DNA of 64,000 nt from Alphaproteobacteria bacterium (GTDB lineage Bacteria > Pseudomonadota > Alphaproteobacteria > Micropepsales > Micropepsaceae): positions 1 to 64,000 of the forward strand of contig JAATGP010000020.1 in the NCBI GenBank assembly GCA_015654635.1, in the 5' to 3' direction. Made by a program: the position numbers and the translations under genes. The notes beneath the pieces are model-generated. The model did no database searches. It was not told the DNA's origin and was given only the letters and a program-made list of their open reading frames with translations. Position 1 is the first letter of the stretch, and each line of letters begins with the position of its first letter. Of this stretch, positions 7,401-14,883 are shown one piece after another.

Positions 7401-8686
7401 GAGGTCGGCTTGTTGCAAATCCTGAAATTGCTTGCATCGCAAGTGGAAGGATAGGTCGCGGTCGTCACGATATCCGAAAGCCCGAAACCAGATTTCGCGA
7501 CGTCGCGTTTTTCAGTGACGTTTCCGCGGGTATCGTAGGTGTAGTTCGTATAGTTGCCTTCCGGATGAGTGATTCGGGTCAATCGGTTTGACGAGTCGTA
7601 AGTGAGCGTCGTCGTAAGATTGAGGCCACTGGGATCGACCGTGTCAGTCAGAACTTGGCCTGTGGAAACCTTCGAGGTGACGACGCGCACGTGGCCGAGC
7701 CCGTCGGTCGCGATTACCGTCCGCGTGTCGCCGCTGTCGGTCAAAGAATAGTTGGTGGTACCAGTCGTCGCGTTCCTCGCATCTTCGATGTAGCCGTAGG
7801 AGCTGTAGTCGTACCAAACCTTGCGCTCGATTGTGTAAGGGGTGGTGGAGCGGGAGTATCCCCATGCGTAATAGCCATCTGTGATCAAATATGTGTACTG
7901 ACCTGCAGCATCGATCAATGAGCCATAGCCATGGGTGACGGTGGGCCAACTTTGCGTCAACCCAGTACAGCTTGATGCAGCAGGATTGCAGTAATCGACC
8001 GCATTGTTGATGGCTGTGGCCGTTTCGTTCGCCGGGTTGCAGGGTTCGAAATAACTGCAAGCGTTATTGAACTTCAACATGTAACCGAGGTTGTTCGTTA
8101 CCGTCGCCCCGTTGAAGGTTAGTTTTACGCCATTCGGGTAGGTGATGGTCGAGATCGTGGCGCCAGTGAAATAGGAGGAAAATGTGTTGTACACCGCAAC
8201 CAATCCGTCGCGACTCGTATAGGTGTAGACAGAACTGCCGTCATAGACGAGCGATCCGCCTTGGCCATCCGTTGGTGAGAACGTGCTACCCGATTTTGTG
8301 AACCGGACCGACGAACCAAGAACAGTAACGGTATAGAGCGTGCCGTTGTCCGTGCTGATCGTACTTTGCAGAGAATTGCGCCAATTACTGAGGTCTGTGG
8401 TGTAAAACGATGTCGATAGCCCACCGTCACTTTGCTGGCCGATCGATATCGCCGCGCCCGTGACGTGAACCGTTGCCGTTGTGAGATCAACATTGTTGGC
8501 GTCGACGGCGCTGTACGGCGAGGGCGGAGGCAGGTCCGGGCCGGCGGCATAAGCCGCGGGTATCGCAGTCAAAAGAGCGAGAAAAATCAGAAGCAGTCGC
8601 AGCGAATAACGGGATGCGCGATGTTTGAATACCGCCGACGTATTATTGAAATAAGAATATGCCGAATGCCGCGCAGGTATAGACAT
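4496..8686 (-). CDS. Full-length RHS-repeat polymorphic toxin
   Basis: This protein has about 1396 residues. It has an N-terminal membrane or signal segment (LRLLLIFLALLTAIPAAYAAG), and then dozens of YD/RHS repeats of the type YTYDxxGN and YDxxGRL. It has the conserved Rhs core end (YYFKARIYDPVLGRFLQTDPVGYSAGLN and NMYAYAGNDPVNASDPSGL, shown in parts). After DPSGL the sequence becomes unique: about 196 residues with NCTGRARILGGNPRTIG and VPVERGSAAIIPGQFG, ending SCPVGTHG. This is the variable toxin tip, of unknown activity. The core forms a beta-barrel cocoon in known relatives. I prefer the ATG at 8686; an ATG at 8701 is possible. The gene leads the toxin/immunity array downstream. Confidence 0.9.
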   Translation of the reverse strand: MSIPARHSAYSYFNNTSAVFKHRASRYSLRLLLIFLALLTAIPAAYAAGPDLPPPSPYSAVDANNVDLTTATVHVTGAAISIGQQSDGGLSTSFYTTDLSNWRNSLQSTISTDNGTLYTVTVLGSSVRFTKSGSTFSPTDGQGGSLVYDGSSVYTYTSRDGLVAVYNTFSSYFTGATISTITYPNGVKLTFNGATVTNNLGYMLKFNNACSYFEPCNPANETATAINNAVDYCNPAASSCTGLTQSWPTVTHGYGSLIDAAGQYTYLITDGYYAWGYSRSTTPYTIERKVWYDYSSYGYIEDARNATTGTTNYSLTDSGDTRTVIATDGLGHVRVVTSKVSTGQVLTDTVDPSGLNLTTTLTYDSSNRLTRITHPEGNYTNYTYDTRGNVTEKRDVAKSGFGLSDIVTTATYPSTCDASNFRICNKPTSVTNPLGNETDFTYDANHGGVLTITGPAVGGVRPQTRYTYTSLYAWYKNSSGSIVQAATPVYKLTQISQCTTSSSCTNAAEEVRTTIAYTAGGSSQATNLQPVSTTVAAGDGSLSATTATAYDIVGNASTVDGPLSGSSDTTKYKYDADRRVVGVIQPDPDGAGSLKNPATRTTYDYEGRVSRVEQGYVNSQSDPDWSGFTSVASTTTAYDTTTGFKISDTAAIGGATQSIIQYGYDDAGRLSCTATRVDSSTFGALPDACTQTPEGWYGPDRISKNNYDNANRITSVQTAYGSSSQKTVVTNSYSANSMLSYIEDANGNRSTYTYDGFDRISKLNFPNTTTGSHSSNASDYEQYGYDANGNITSLRLRSGDTIGYTYDVLNRLTEKDIPGGTSNDVYMGYDLLGRLLYSHYVSSGGSGVDYSYDALGRHTTETSYGRTLSFQYDLAGNRTRLTYPDSNYIQYTYDLVNRMNLVQLNGSTTLVQYTYDNAGHTTAISRNNSASTSFSYNSTSPNWSLTHDMSGTSQDVTLGYNYEPSGQLDTRTVSNSSYGYSASAASRSYTPDGLNRYASVGGTSYSYDTRGNLTSDGSRSFNYDTDNHLTGVSGSASMTLGYDPLGRLQQTVASGNTTQFLYDGNALVAEYDGSGNLLRRYVHGQDTDEPLVWYEGSSFSTPNYLHADASGSIIATSNASAVATIYTYSPSGEPGGGSWTGSRFRFTGQIVLSDVALYYFKARIYDPVLGRFLQTDPVGYSAGLNMYAYAGNDPVNASDPSGLDAFSWPDCLTDPQGCESTTVTGQRGNSDYCANGGCHATYKMDISGSRDYTPLAFPDNSGKTRNGTNNEEARNCTGRARILGGNPRTIGRTGGFGVPVERGSAAIIPGQFGTRAEVNQNRSNITATSNGQPLFNGATDVVGGRTPTPGVPVRDALQQLNPGELIIELPGGQDQGHQDVNVDVPDNMSCPVGTHG

Positions 8687-8765
8687 TGTGCCCCGCCTCA
8701 TGCTGACCAGCGAAGGCAACTTTGTCAGAAATCTGGAGTGGTCAAAAGGCGATTCTGAAAATATT

Positions 8766-8795
8766 TTGTATCGCTAGCAGCGTTTTTTCTATAAA
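8766..8795 (+). promoter_or_regulatory. Candidate sigma-70 promoter for the RHS/glycine-rich gene
   Basis: TTGTAT at 8766-8771 and TATAAA at 8790-8795 are separated by 18 bases, about 63 bases before the ATG at 8859. A small hairpin CGCT-AGC-AGCG followed by six T (8772-8788) lies between the two boxes and could act as an operator or short attenuator. The match to consensus is moderate. Confidence 0.35.
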
Positions 8796-8858
8796 TAGAG
8801 TTCTCCGAGATGAAAGAGTCCCAAAACAACTTATTGTTAAATTGTGTTGGGAGGGGTG

Positions 8859-9803
8859 ATGACGATTTCGCGCCGCGCCGTAATTGTGCAGACCACGGCC
8901 AGTTTGCTTTCGGGTGCCGCAATATTGCACTGCGGCAAAGCTCTCGCGGGTACCGACCACTATCAATATGACGGGCAAGGCCGGTTGATCGGCGTCTATT
9001 ATGCCGATGGCTCGTCGGTTATATATACCTATGACGATGCTGGTAATCGTACGCAGTTGGTACAAGCTGGTCCGTCATCGCCGACTTTTACCGCGACCAT
9101 TCCGATAACCGGGCAGGCTCCCGTCAACCTCTACACACTGGCCCAGCGCCACGGCTACGACGGTGCGCGCAATGCCACGATCATCTTTGAAGTCGCAAAT
9201 GGCATAACGATCACGGCACCCGGCGGTACCTCGGTGGTCAATGGTGCCGGAAGTCCTGGAAGTATCGCGATTGATACCGGCACATGGCCGAGCGGATACG
9301 CGCTAAACCTGACTCTCACCATCGATAATGGTGGCACGGTGCGTGGCGGCGGTGGCGGAGGCGGCAGCGGTGGAGAGGTGTTTGGCGGCTACGCGGCTGG
9401 CAATGGCGGCGACGCGATCTATTGCCGGTTAGCGATGACGATCAATGTCAACAGTGGTGGAGTGCTTCAAGGCGGTGGCGCGGGCGGAGCCGGTGGTGCC
9501 GCGGGATATGACTATGTCGGCAATATCACGCTGGGCGGCGGTGGCGGAGGCGGCGGTCAGCCCAACGGCGCCGCGGGACCTGGCGGTTCCACCGAAATTT
9601 CGGGCAGCGACGGCACAGCCGGTACGACATTGGCGGCTGGGGCGGGCGGAAACGGAGCGAGCAACGAAGGCTTCTATGCGTCGAGCGGGACGAATGGGAA
9701 CCCTTATGGCCAATATATTGGCGTTGGTGGCTATGCCGTTCGCAAGAATGGCAACAGCGTGACGGTTAACAACAGCGGCACGATTAGCGGCGCTGTTGGG
9801 TAG
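8859..9803 (+). CDS. Tat-exported protein with one RHS repeat and a glycine-rich adhesin-like tail
   Basis: This protein has 314 residues. The N-terminus TISRRAVIVQTTASLLSGAA carries a twin-arginine motif and a hydrophobic stretch. Residues about 33-70 are a YD repeat pair (HYQYDGQGRLIGVYYADGSS, then YTYDDAGNRTQLV), identical in style to the divergent Rhs protein. From about residue 150 the chain is dominated by glycine runs (GGTVRGGGGGGGSGG, LGGGGGGGGQPNGAAGPGG). They resemble the polyglycine-helix tips of phage tail-fibre adhesins. The start at 8859 has GGAGG five to ten bases upstream. It is divergent from rhs with 172 bases between. It may display a surface adhesin or assist Rhs delivery; neither is shown. 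Confidence 0.75.
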   Translation: MTISRRAVIVQTTASLLSGAAILHCGKALAGTDHYQYDGQGRLIGVYYADGSSVIYTYDDAGNRTQLVQAGPSSPTFTATIPITGQAPVNLYTLAQRHGYDGARNATIIFEVANGITITAPGGTSVVNGAGSPGSIAIDTGTWPSGYALNLTLTIDNGGTVRGGGGGGGSGGEVFGGYAAGNGGDAIYCRLAMTINVNSGGVLQGGGAGGAGGAAGYDYVGNITLGGGGGGGGQPNGAAGPGGSTEISGSDGTAGTTLAAGAGGNGASNEGFYASSGTNGNPYGQYIGVGGYAVRKNGNSVTVNNSGTISGAVG

Positions 9804-9859
9804 TCGCTTTGAGCGCAATGGCTCCTGCGGTGGCGCCTCATCCGGCGAAGGAAGAGCAC

Positions 9860-10687
9860 ATGAAGAAGACAGTCTGCATGCTTACGCTTTGCACCATCCT
9901 GGCAGGGTGCAATGAGCAAGATGCCAAGACCTCCTGGAATGATGTGGCCAAGAATTGCGCGGTCGGGGATCTTAGCGCGCCAACCGTCTACGTATTCGGC
10001 CCATCGACGTTTTCTGGTCCGGGTTCGCTCTGGCAGCAAGGTGCTGATCGAGTTCCGCACGTTGTGTTCGACCTTAAAGACATCAAGCAAAAGAACTTCG
10101 TCGCGGCTGGTGCAAGCCCGGGCTGTAAGGCAATCGGCTCGACAACGTTCGGATATCAAGCCGTCGTAAGCCCAGAGAGTACAACATTGCCCGTTACCGG
10201 CGCGATCGCGATGGACCTGAAGAAGGCAAAGAGCGTCTCGGTTACAGCCTCTGCGATGGCATGGGACACACTTCGCGCAGATCGGTACACAGCGGCTATT
10301 CATGCGCTGCAGCCAGCGAATCCGATTCGCAAGGCGTTGATGGGGGGGCAACTCTTCGTCATGACACGCGCGCTTCGCGTGAAGGGCTTTTCGGTGACGC
10401 TTCACTTCGACAGCAGCGATGTCGCCGTACTCAAGGACAGGTACAATGGGCCAATTAAGGGGGCGGTCACGGGAAATGTGGGGGGTACGATCACGGCGAC
10501 ATGGAGTCCGTCCGGCGATCTTACGCTAACGGCGTCCGATGATTTTTACGTTGCTGGTGAACTTTCCCCGTACAAACGGGCAGCGCCTGGGGTGAACGAG
10601 CCTTCACTTGCAGGGATGCCTATCTCTATTGGGCCGCTACCCGCCGATAAACGTGGCCCGATCTTGGAACGCAGAATGCGGTATTGA
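9860..10687 (+). CDS. Putative lipoprotein of unknown function
   Basis: This 275-residue protein starts MKKTVCMLTLCTILAGCNEQ, with a lipobox LAGC at residues 14-17. It is therefore predicted to be lipidated and membrane anchored. GGAAGAG eight to nine bases before the ATG at 9860 supports this start. The mature protein has no motif I know; it is rich in Thr/Val beta-strand patterns (SVSVTASAMAW, FSVTLHFDSSD, GTITATWSPSGDLTLTAS). It follows the Tat-exported RHS/glycine-rich gene by 56 bases on the same strand, so the two are probably co-transcribed and may work together at the envelope. Confidence 0.7.
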   Translation: MKKTVCMLTLCTILAGCNEQDAKTSWNDVAKNCAVGDLSAPTVYVFGPSTFSGPGSLWQQGADRVPHVVFDLKDIKQKNFVAAGASPGCKAIGSTTFGYQAVVSPESTTLPVTGAIAMDLKKAKSVSVTASAMAWDTLRADRYTAAIHALQPANPIRKALMGGQLFVMTRALRVKGFSVTLHFDSSDVAVLKDRYNGPIKGAVTGNVGGTITATWSPSGDLTLTASDDFYVAGELSPYKRAAPGVNEPSLAGMPISIGPLPADKRGPILERRMRY

Positions 10688-10991
10688 CCATAGACCCTGG
10701 GCTCTCGTGCTGTACTTCCTGCAAGATCGCGTCCAATTAGACGAAACTCGACGCGGTGAGTCTCCATCGTTCGTTCCAAAATCAGTGCGCTGCTCGACTT
10801 TGTGGGTGTGGTCAATATTAGGCGCGATTTCACAGACTAGGGAACAAGAATTAACCAGCGATCACCCGGCCAACAACAAAATCGGTGCAAGTTAACCCTT
10901 CCCTCGGTCGCGGGAAGGTCCGGTGTCGGGGGTAGGGCTGCCGTTCAGAACGGCTCACAAAGACGACGCACACAGGGGCGCCCCAGACCGT
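10688..10991 (+). other. Intergenic stretch without a recognisable gene
   Basis: No frame here has motif support. It lies between the lipoprotein gene and a decayed recombinase fragment. No strong hairpin followed by a T run was seen, so no terminator is called. Confidence 0.5.
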
Positions 10992-11376
10992 CAACCTCGA
11001 AATCGTCGAATGGCTGACATTGTAGCTGCGGGCGATCTCCCGCATCGGCTCACTCTTTTCACGCCGCCGGCTCGTTTCGCACTGCTGGTGCTGAGAGTGT
11101 TGGTTTCCGCCCCATCTTCACGCCACGCGCTACAACGCGGGCGCGACCTTCGCCGGTGCGGGCGCGGATCAGCTCGGGCTCGTCGGCAAGACCGCCAAGC
11201 ACGGTAAGCATCAGGTGGCCGTGCGTGATCACGGTGTTCGCCCAAGTGTCGCCCGGAGAACGGAATCCAGCTTTCTGGTCGTTGATAGCAGCGAAAGCGT
11301 TCAGCAGATTGTGGGTCGAGCGCGCTAAACGGTTGAGGCGCGTAACACCAGCGAGCAGTTCCAGCGGCTGATGGCG
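10992..11376 (-). pseudogene. Serine recombinase (resolvase/invertase) remnant
   Basis: On the minus strand the segment TRLNRLARSTHNLLNAF, GDTWANTVITHGHLMLTVLGGL and IRARTGEGRARVVARGVKMG matches the middle of Tn3-type resolvases and DNA invertases. After a frame change near 11059 the C-terminal HTH appears (MREIARSYNVSHSTISRL). The N-terminal catalytic serine region is absent and at least one frameshift is needed, so it cannot encode a working enzyme. It abuts an IS3 transposase tail on the other strand at about 11398, which probably truncated it. Confidence 0.75.
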
Positions 11377-11397
11377 GATTAGGGTATCACCTGTTCG

Positions 11398-11616
11398 ATG
11401 AGCCGGTCCGGCAATTGCTGGGACAATGCGGCGACGGAGAGCTTCTTCTCCTCCCTGAAGACCGAGCGCACAGCGCGCAAAACGTATCGCACGCGCGACG
11501 AGGCCAGAGCAGCTGTGTTCGATTACATCGAGTGCTTCTACAATCCGGAACGGAGGCATTCGACAATCGGTTATATGAGCCCGATGGACTTCGAGGCGAA
11601 GGCAGGATTAGCTTAA
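11398..11616 (+). pseudogene. IS3-family transposase OrfB, C-terminal fragment
   Basis: The 72 codons read MSRSGNCWDNAATESFFSSL, then KTERTARKTYRTRDEARA and YIECFYNPERRHSTIGYMSP. This is the last part of an IS3-group OrfB that includes the catalytic Glu in ESFFSSLK. The rest of the transposase and orfA are missing, so this is an IS relic. It differs from the complete IS at 129-1408, being of the IS3 rather than the IS407 type. Confidence 0.85.
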
Positions 11617-11664
11617 GCGCGTGTCAACCGAACCGGCAGTAGCTCAGCCAACATCGAGGCTAAG

Positions 11665-12048
11665 GACATAGATACCCACGTCGGCGTGCAAATACGACGG
11701 CGTCTAATGTTCGCGGGACTCGCCCAGTAGGAAGTCGCGAAGGCGCTTGGGATCAGATTCCAGCAGGTGCAGAAATATGAGCAAGGCGTCAACTGTATCA
11801 GCGCCGGTCGCCTGTTCATCCTCGCGCGAGTTCTCGGAACAGACCTGATTGAGTTTTACGATGGACTCAATGGTGAGCCAAGTGAAACAGCAAGCCTCTC
11901 CACGACCGACCTTAAACGCGCCGAAAACTTCATGCAAAGTCGCGAAGGACTACAACTGAACCTAGCTTTTCTCGCGATCAAGAACCCGGTTATGCGAAAA
12001 CGCATGTTAGACCTCATTGCCGCGACGAACGAGTCATCGCAGGAATAG
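11665..12048 (+). pseudogene. XRE-family transcriptional regulator interrupted by an amber codon
   Basis: Reading from 11665, DIDTHVGVQIRRRLMFAGLAQ is followed by TAG at 11728-11730. The same frame then continues EVAKALGIRFQQVQKYEQG, VNCISAGRLFILARVLG and a C-terminal tail to 12048. Together this is the usual alphaproteobacterial XRE/Cro HTH architecture (LAQEEVAKALGISFQQVQKYE), broken by one stop exactly at the HTH turn. No start codon lies between the IS relic upstream and the first homologous residue, so the 5' end is probably lost too. A truncated product from the later frame would lack helix 2. Confidence 0.7.
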
Positions 12049-12367
12049 GTCGGGAGAAGCCCAGTCTAGCATTCTGTCCAGCGACCCGTTGTCAACAGCA
12101 TGCTCCGCTGGAAGCAATGGTTTTGCGGCTTTTCTGACGTGAGGAGGGCGTCACTCCTCACCCTGATCGGACGACGCCTCCTCCTGGTACTCTATCGGTA
12201 GCTATTTGGCTAAGTTCATCGCGTGTGTTTCCTGTCGATCATGCGTTTGTCGCCGATATTCGTCGTCTGATTTGTAGGTGTGCGTACAGATGGCGGCGAG
12301 AGCGTAAATAAAGGCGATTTCCATTGTTCGGCGGATACGCCACTCCTGATTCGCACAGGAGATTGTC
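12049..12367 (+). other. Leader region upstream of the conjugation operon
   Basis: No gene is recognised in these 319 bases. They hold a perfect inverted repeat at 12139-12161 and, at the end, the ribosome-binding site AGGAG before the GTG start of traG. The promoter of the traG-trb operon is expected here, but I cannot fix its boxes. Confidence 0.45.
12139..12161. repeat. Perfect 8-bp inverted repeat with 7-base spacer
   Basis: GTGAGGAG at 12139-12146 and CTCCTCAC at 12154-12161 are exact reverse complements. No T run follows on either side, so an operator is more likely than an intrinsic terminator. It is about 200 bases upstream of traG and about 90 bases after the broken XRE gene. Confidence 0.4.
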
Positions 12368-14437
12368 GTGACGCCAACCAAATTTCTTATCGGTCAGATC
12401 ATTGTGGTGTTCGCTGTCGCGATTGGCGGCATGTGGTTTGCGACGGAATGGGCGGCTTGGCACCTTGGCTATCAACCAAGGCTCGGACTTCCCTGGTTCG
12501 AGCTTTTCTCAACACCGATCTATCACCCCTGGTGCCTGTTTATTTGGTGGTATGCCTATGACGCTTATGCACCGGACTTGTTCAATAAAGCTGGCGCAAT
12601 TGCAGCCGGCAGCGGATTTGCAGGCTGTACAGTTGCCATCATCGGCTCTCTGTGGCGCGCACGCCAGAGTAAGAACGTCACGACCTACGGCTCATCGCGC
12701 TGGGCGAACATCCGAGAGATGGAAGACGCAGGGTTGTTTCGGCCGGCGGGCGTATTCTTAGGCCAGCTTGCACAGCGATATCTGCGGCACGACGGGCCAG
12801 AACATGTTATGGCGTTTGCGCCCACGCGCTCCGGCAAGGGCGTCGGATTGGTTGTTCCGACGTTACTTTCCTGGACTGAAAGTGCCGTCATCCACGATAT
12901 CAAGGGCGAGAACTGGCAACTCACGGCGGGTTGGCGCAGCCGCTTTTCTTATTGCCTGCTGTTCAATCCGACCGATCCGCGCAGCGCCCGTTACAACCCC
13001 TTGCTCGAAGTGCGCAAAGGCCCGGACGAAGTTCGCGACGTTCAGAACATCGCCGACATCCTAGTCGATCCGGAAGGCGCGCTGGAACGGCGCAGCCATT
13101 GGGAAAAGACCAGTCACTCGCTCCTGGTCGGCGTCATATTGCATGTACTTTATGCCGAAGAACAAAAGACCTTGGCGCGGGTCGCAAGCTTCCTCTCCGA
13201 TCCGCAGCGTTCGTTCGAACAAACGCTGCGGGCCATGATGGCAACCAATCATCTGGGCACACCGCAAACGCCTGTCGTGCATCCGGTGGTCGCGTCGGCC
13301 GCGCGCGAAGTTCTTAACAAATCCGAGAACGAACGCTCCGGTGTGCTCTCCACCGCAATGTCGTTTCTGGGTCTTTATCGCGATCCAACGGTGGCGGCGA
13401 CAACATCCGCTTGCGATTGGCGCATCGCTGATCTGGTCGATGCCGCGCGCCCGGTCTCGCTCTATTTGGTGATCCCGCCATCGGACATTTCTCGAACCAA
13501 GCCCTTGGTGCGGCTGATACTGAACCAGATTGGCCGCTGCCTGACGGAGCGCCTGGAGGGCGATCCGAGCAAAAGCCGCAAGCACAAGCTGCTCTTGATG
13601 CTCGATGAGTTTCCCGCGCTTGGACGGCTCGATTTCTTCGAGACGGCACTCGCCTTCATGGCCGGTTACGGCATCCGCGCCTATCTGATCGCCCAATCCC
13701 TCAATCAGATCACCAAAGCCTATGGCGAGAACAACTCCATCCTCGACAACTGCCATGTGCGCATCGCCTTCGCCTCGAACGACGAACGCACCGCCAAACG
13801 CATTTCGGACGCACTAGGCACGGCAACGGAACTTCGCGCCCAGCGCAACTATGCCGGACACCGCCTCGCGCCATGGCTCAGCCACGTCATGGTTTCAAAA
13901 CAGGAAACCGCCCGTCCGCTATTGACGCCCGGCGAAGTCATGCAACTGCCGCCAGCGGACGAACTGGTGCTGGTTTCCGGTCTGGCGCCTATCCGCGCCA
14001 AGAAGCTGCGCTACTACGAAGACGGCAACTTCATGAAGCGCGTATCGGCTGTTCCAGCGCTTGGCGAGGGCGCCTTCCGCGATTGCCCCAAACCGCGGCC
14101 CAACGATTGGGGCGGGCAGGTGCGCGGCGAGCATGGCGAGCTGGCCTCTAGCATCGACGGCGAACTCGGCACTTCGGAGGACGAGGGCGGTCTTGGCCCG
14201 CAACGCCACCCACGCCTGCCCGACACCGAGTTGGAGCGCAAGACTCCGCCCGATCATGTCACCGATCTTGGACTGGACGATTTGGAAGATGACGTCTCTA
14301 GCCAGAGCCAAACGATTGATCGCTTGCGGGCTGCCGCAAGCATCACCCGCGCCCATGCGATGAACGAAGGCGATCATCATCACGGCGACGATGACGCGAC
14401 GATGACCTTCTCCCGGCATTTTGAGGAACCCCGATGA
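12368..14437 (+). CDS. traG: Type IV coupling protein TraG (VirD4 family)
   Basis: This 689-residue inner-membrane ATPase delivers relaxase-bound DNA to the secretion channel. N-terminal membrane segments (IIVVFAVAIGGMWFA and a second near residues 55-65) precede the ATPase. Walker A is APTRSGKGVGLVV near residue 150, and Walker B is LLLMLDEFPALGRL near residue 408. The acidic, His/Asp-rich C-terminal tail is typical of TraG proteins. The start is a GTG at 12368 with AGGAGA seven bases upstream. Its last bases overlap the ATG of the next gene. It opens the conjugation operon; no relaxase gene precedes it, which is unusual for a complete ICE. Confidence 0.93.
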   Translation: MTPTKFLIGQIIVVFAVAIGGMWFATEWAAWHLGYQPRLGLPWFELFSTPIYHPWCLFIWWYAYDAYAPDLFNKAGAIAAGSGFAGCTVAIIGSLWRARQSKNVTTYGSSRWANIREMEDAGLFRPAGVFLGQLAQRYLRHDGPEHVMAFAPTRSGKGVGLVVPTLLSWTESAVIHDIKGENWQLTAGWRSRFSYCLLFNPTDPRSARYNPLLEVRKGPDEVRDVQNIADILVDPEGALERRSHWEKTSHSLLVGVILHVLYAEEQKTLARVASFLSDPQRSFEQTLRAMMATNHLGTPQTPVVHPVVASAAREVLNKSENERSGVLSTAMSFLGLYRDPTVAATTSACDWRIADLVDAARPVSLYLVIPPSDISRTKPLVRLILNQIGRCLTERLEGDPSKSRKHKLLLMLDEFPALGRLDFFETALAFMAGYGIRAYLIAQSLNQITKAYGENNSILDNCHVRIAFASNDERTAKRISDALGTATELRAQRNYAGHRLAPWLSHVMVSKQETARPLLTPGEVMQLPPADELVLVSGLAPIRAKKLRYYEDGNFMKRVSAVPALGEGAFRDCPKPRPNDWGGQVRGEHGELASSIDGELGTSEDEGGLGPQRHPRLPDTELERKTPPDHVTDLGLDDLEDDVSSQSQTIDRLRAAASITRAHAMNEGDHHHGDDDATMTFSRHFEEPR

Positions 14438-14883
14438 AACCGCGCCACCATGTCTATCTCGATGAGGAACTGACGGAACGCTTGGACGCGTTGGCGGCAA
14501 AGCCCGGCTCCTCCAAATCCGCAATCGTTTCCGACGCGCTCAAATCCTATCTCGGCCGCCGAGCCGCGCGCGAACTCGATGACCTTCTCAAAGTGCGGCT
14601 CGACCGGTTTGGAAGTCAGCTCGGCCGCATCGAGCGCGACCAGCAAGTGGTGATGGAGAGCCTGGCGCTCTTTATCCGCTATCAGTTCATGGTCACCGCG
14701 CCGGTCCCCGAAGTCGATCTGCCGGCAGCACGAGCGGCCGCACAGGAGCGGTTTCAGGCCTTCATCGATCAGGTGGGCCGCCGTTTGGCTGCTGGCAAGC
14801 GCACCGCCGCCGAAGTGGTCGCCAAGATCATGCCGGACGGCGTGACGCGCGCGCCGACCACCAATGTGGAGGCCGCCGAATGA
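14434..14883 (+). CDS. CopG/ribbon-helix-helix conjugation-associated regulator
   Basis: This protein has 149 residues. The start MKPRHHVYLDEELTERLDAL is an RHH fold (short beta strand, then helix-turn-helix with PGSSKSAIVSDALKSYL). A predicted coiled helix follows (RLDRFGSQLGRIERDQQVV). Genes of this type sit between traG and trbB in many alphaproteobacterial conjugative elements. They probably regulate the transfer operon or bind near oriT. It overlaps traG and trbB by 4 bases at each end (ATGA), implying translational coupling. The exact DNA target is unknown. Confidence 0.85.
   Translation: MKPRHHVYLDEELTERLDALAAKPGSSKSAIVSDALKSYLGRRAARELDDLLKVRLDRFGSQLGRIERDQQVVMESLALFIRYQFMVTAPVPEVDLPAARAAAQERFQAFIDQVGRRLAAGKRTAAEVVAKIMPDGVTRAPTTNVEAAE

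Noticed and set aside
5100-7900. Possible DNA-level tandem repeats in rhs
   Set aside because: The periodicity comes from the YD/RHS amino-acid repeats; the nucleotide copies have diverged and do not form a satellite or CRISPR.
9340-9620. GGCGGC-rich low-complexity DNA as a regulatory or unstable repeat
   Set aside because: It encodes the glycine runs of the adhesin-like protein in a good frame, so coding explains it.
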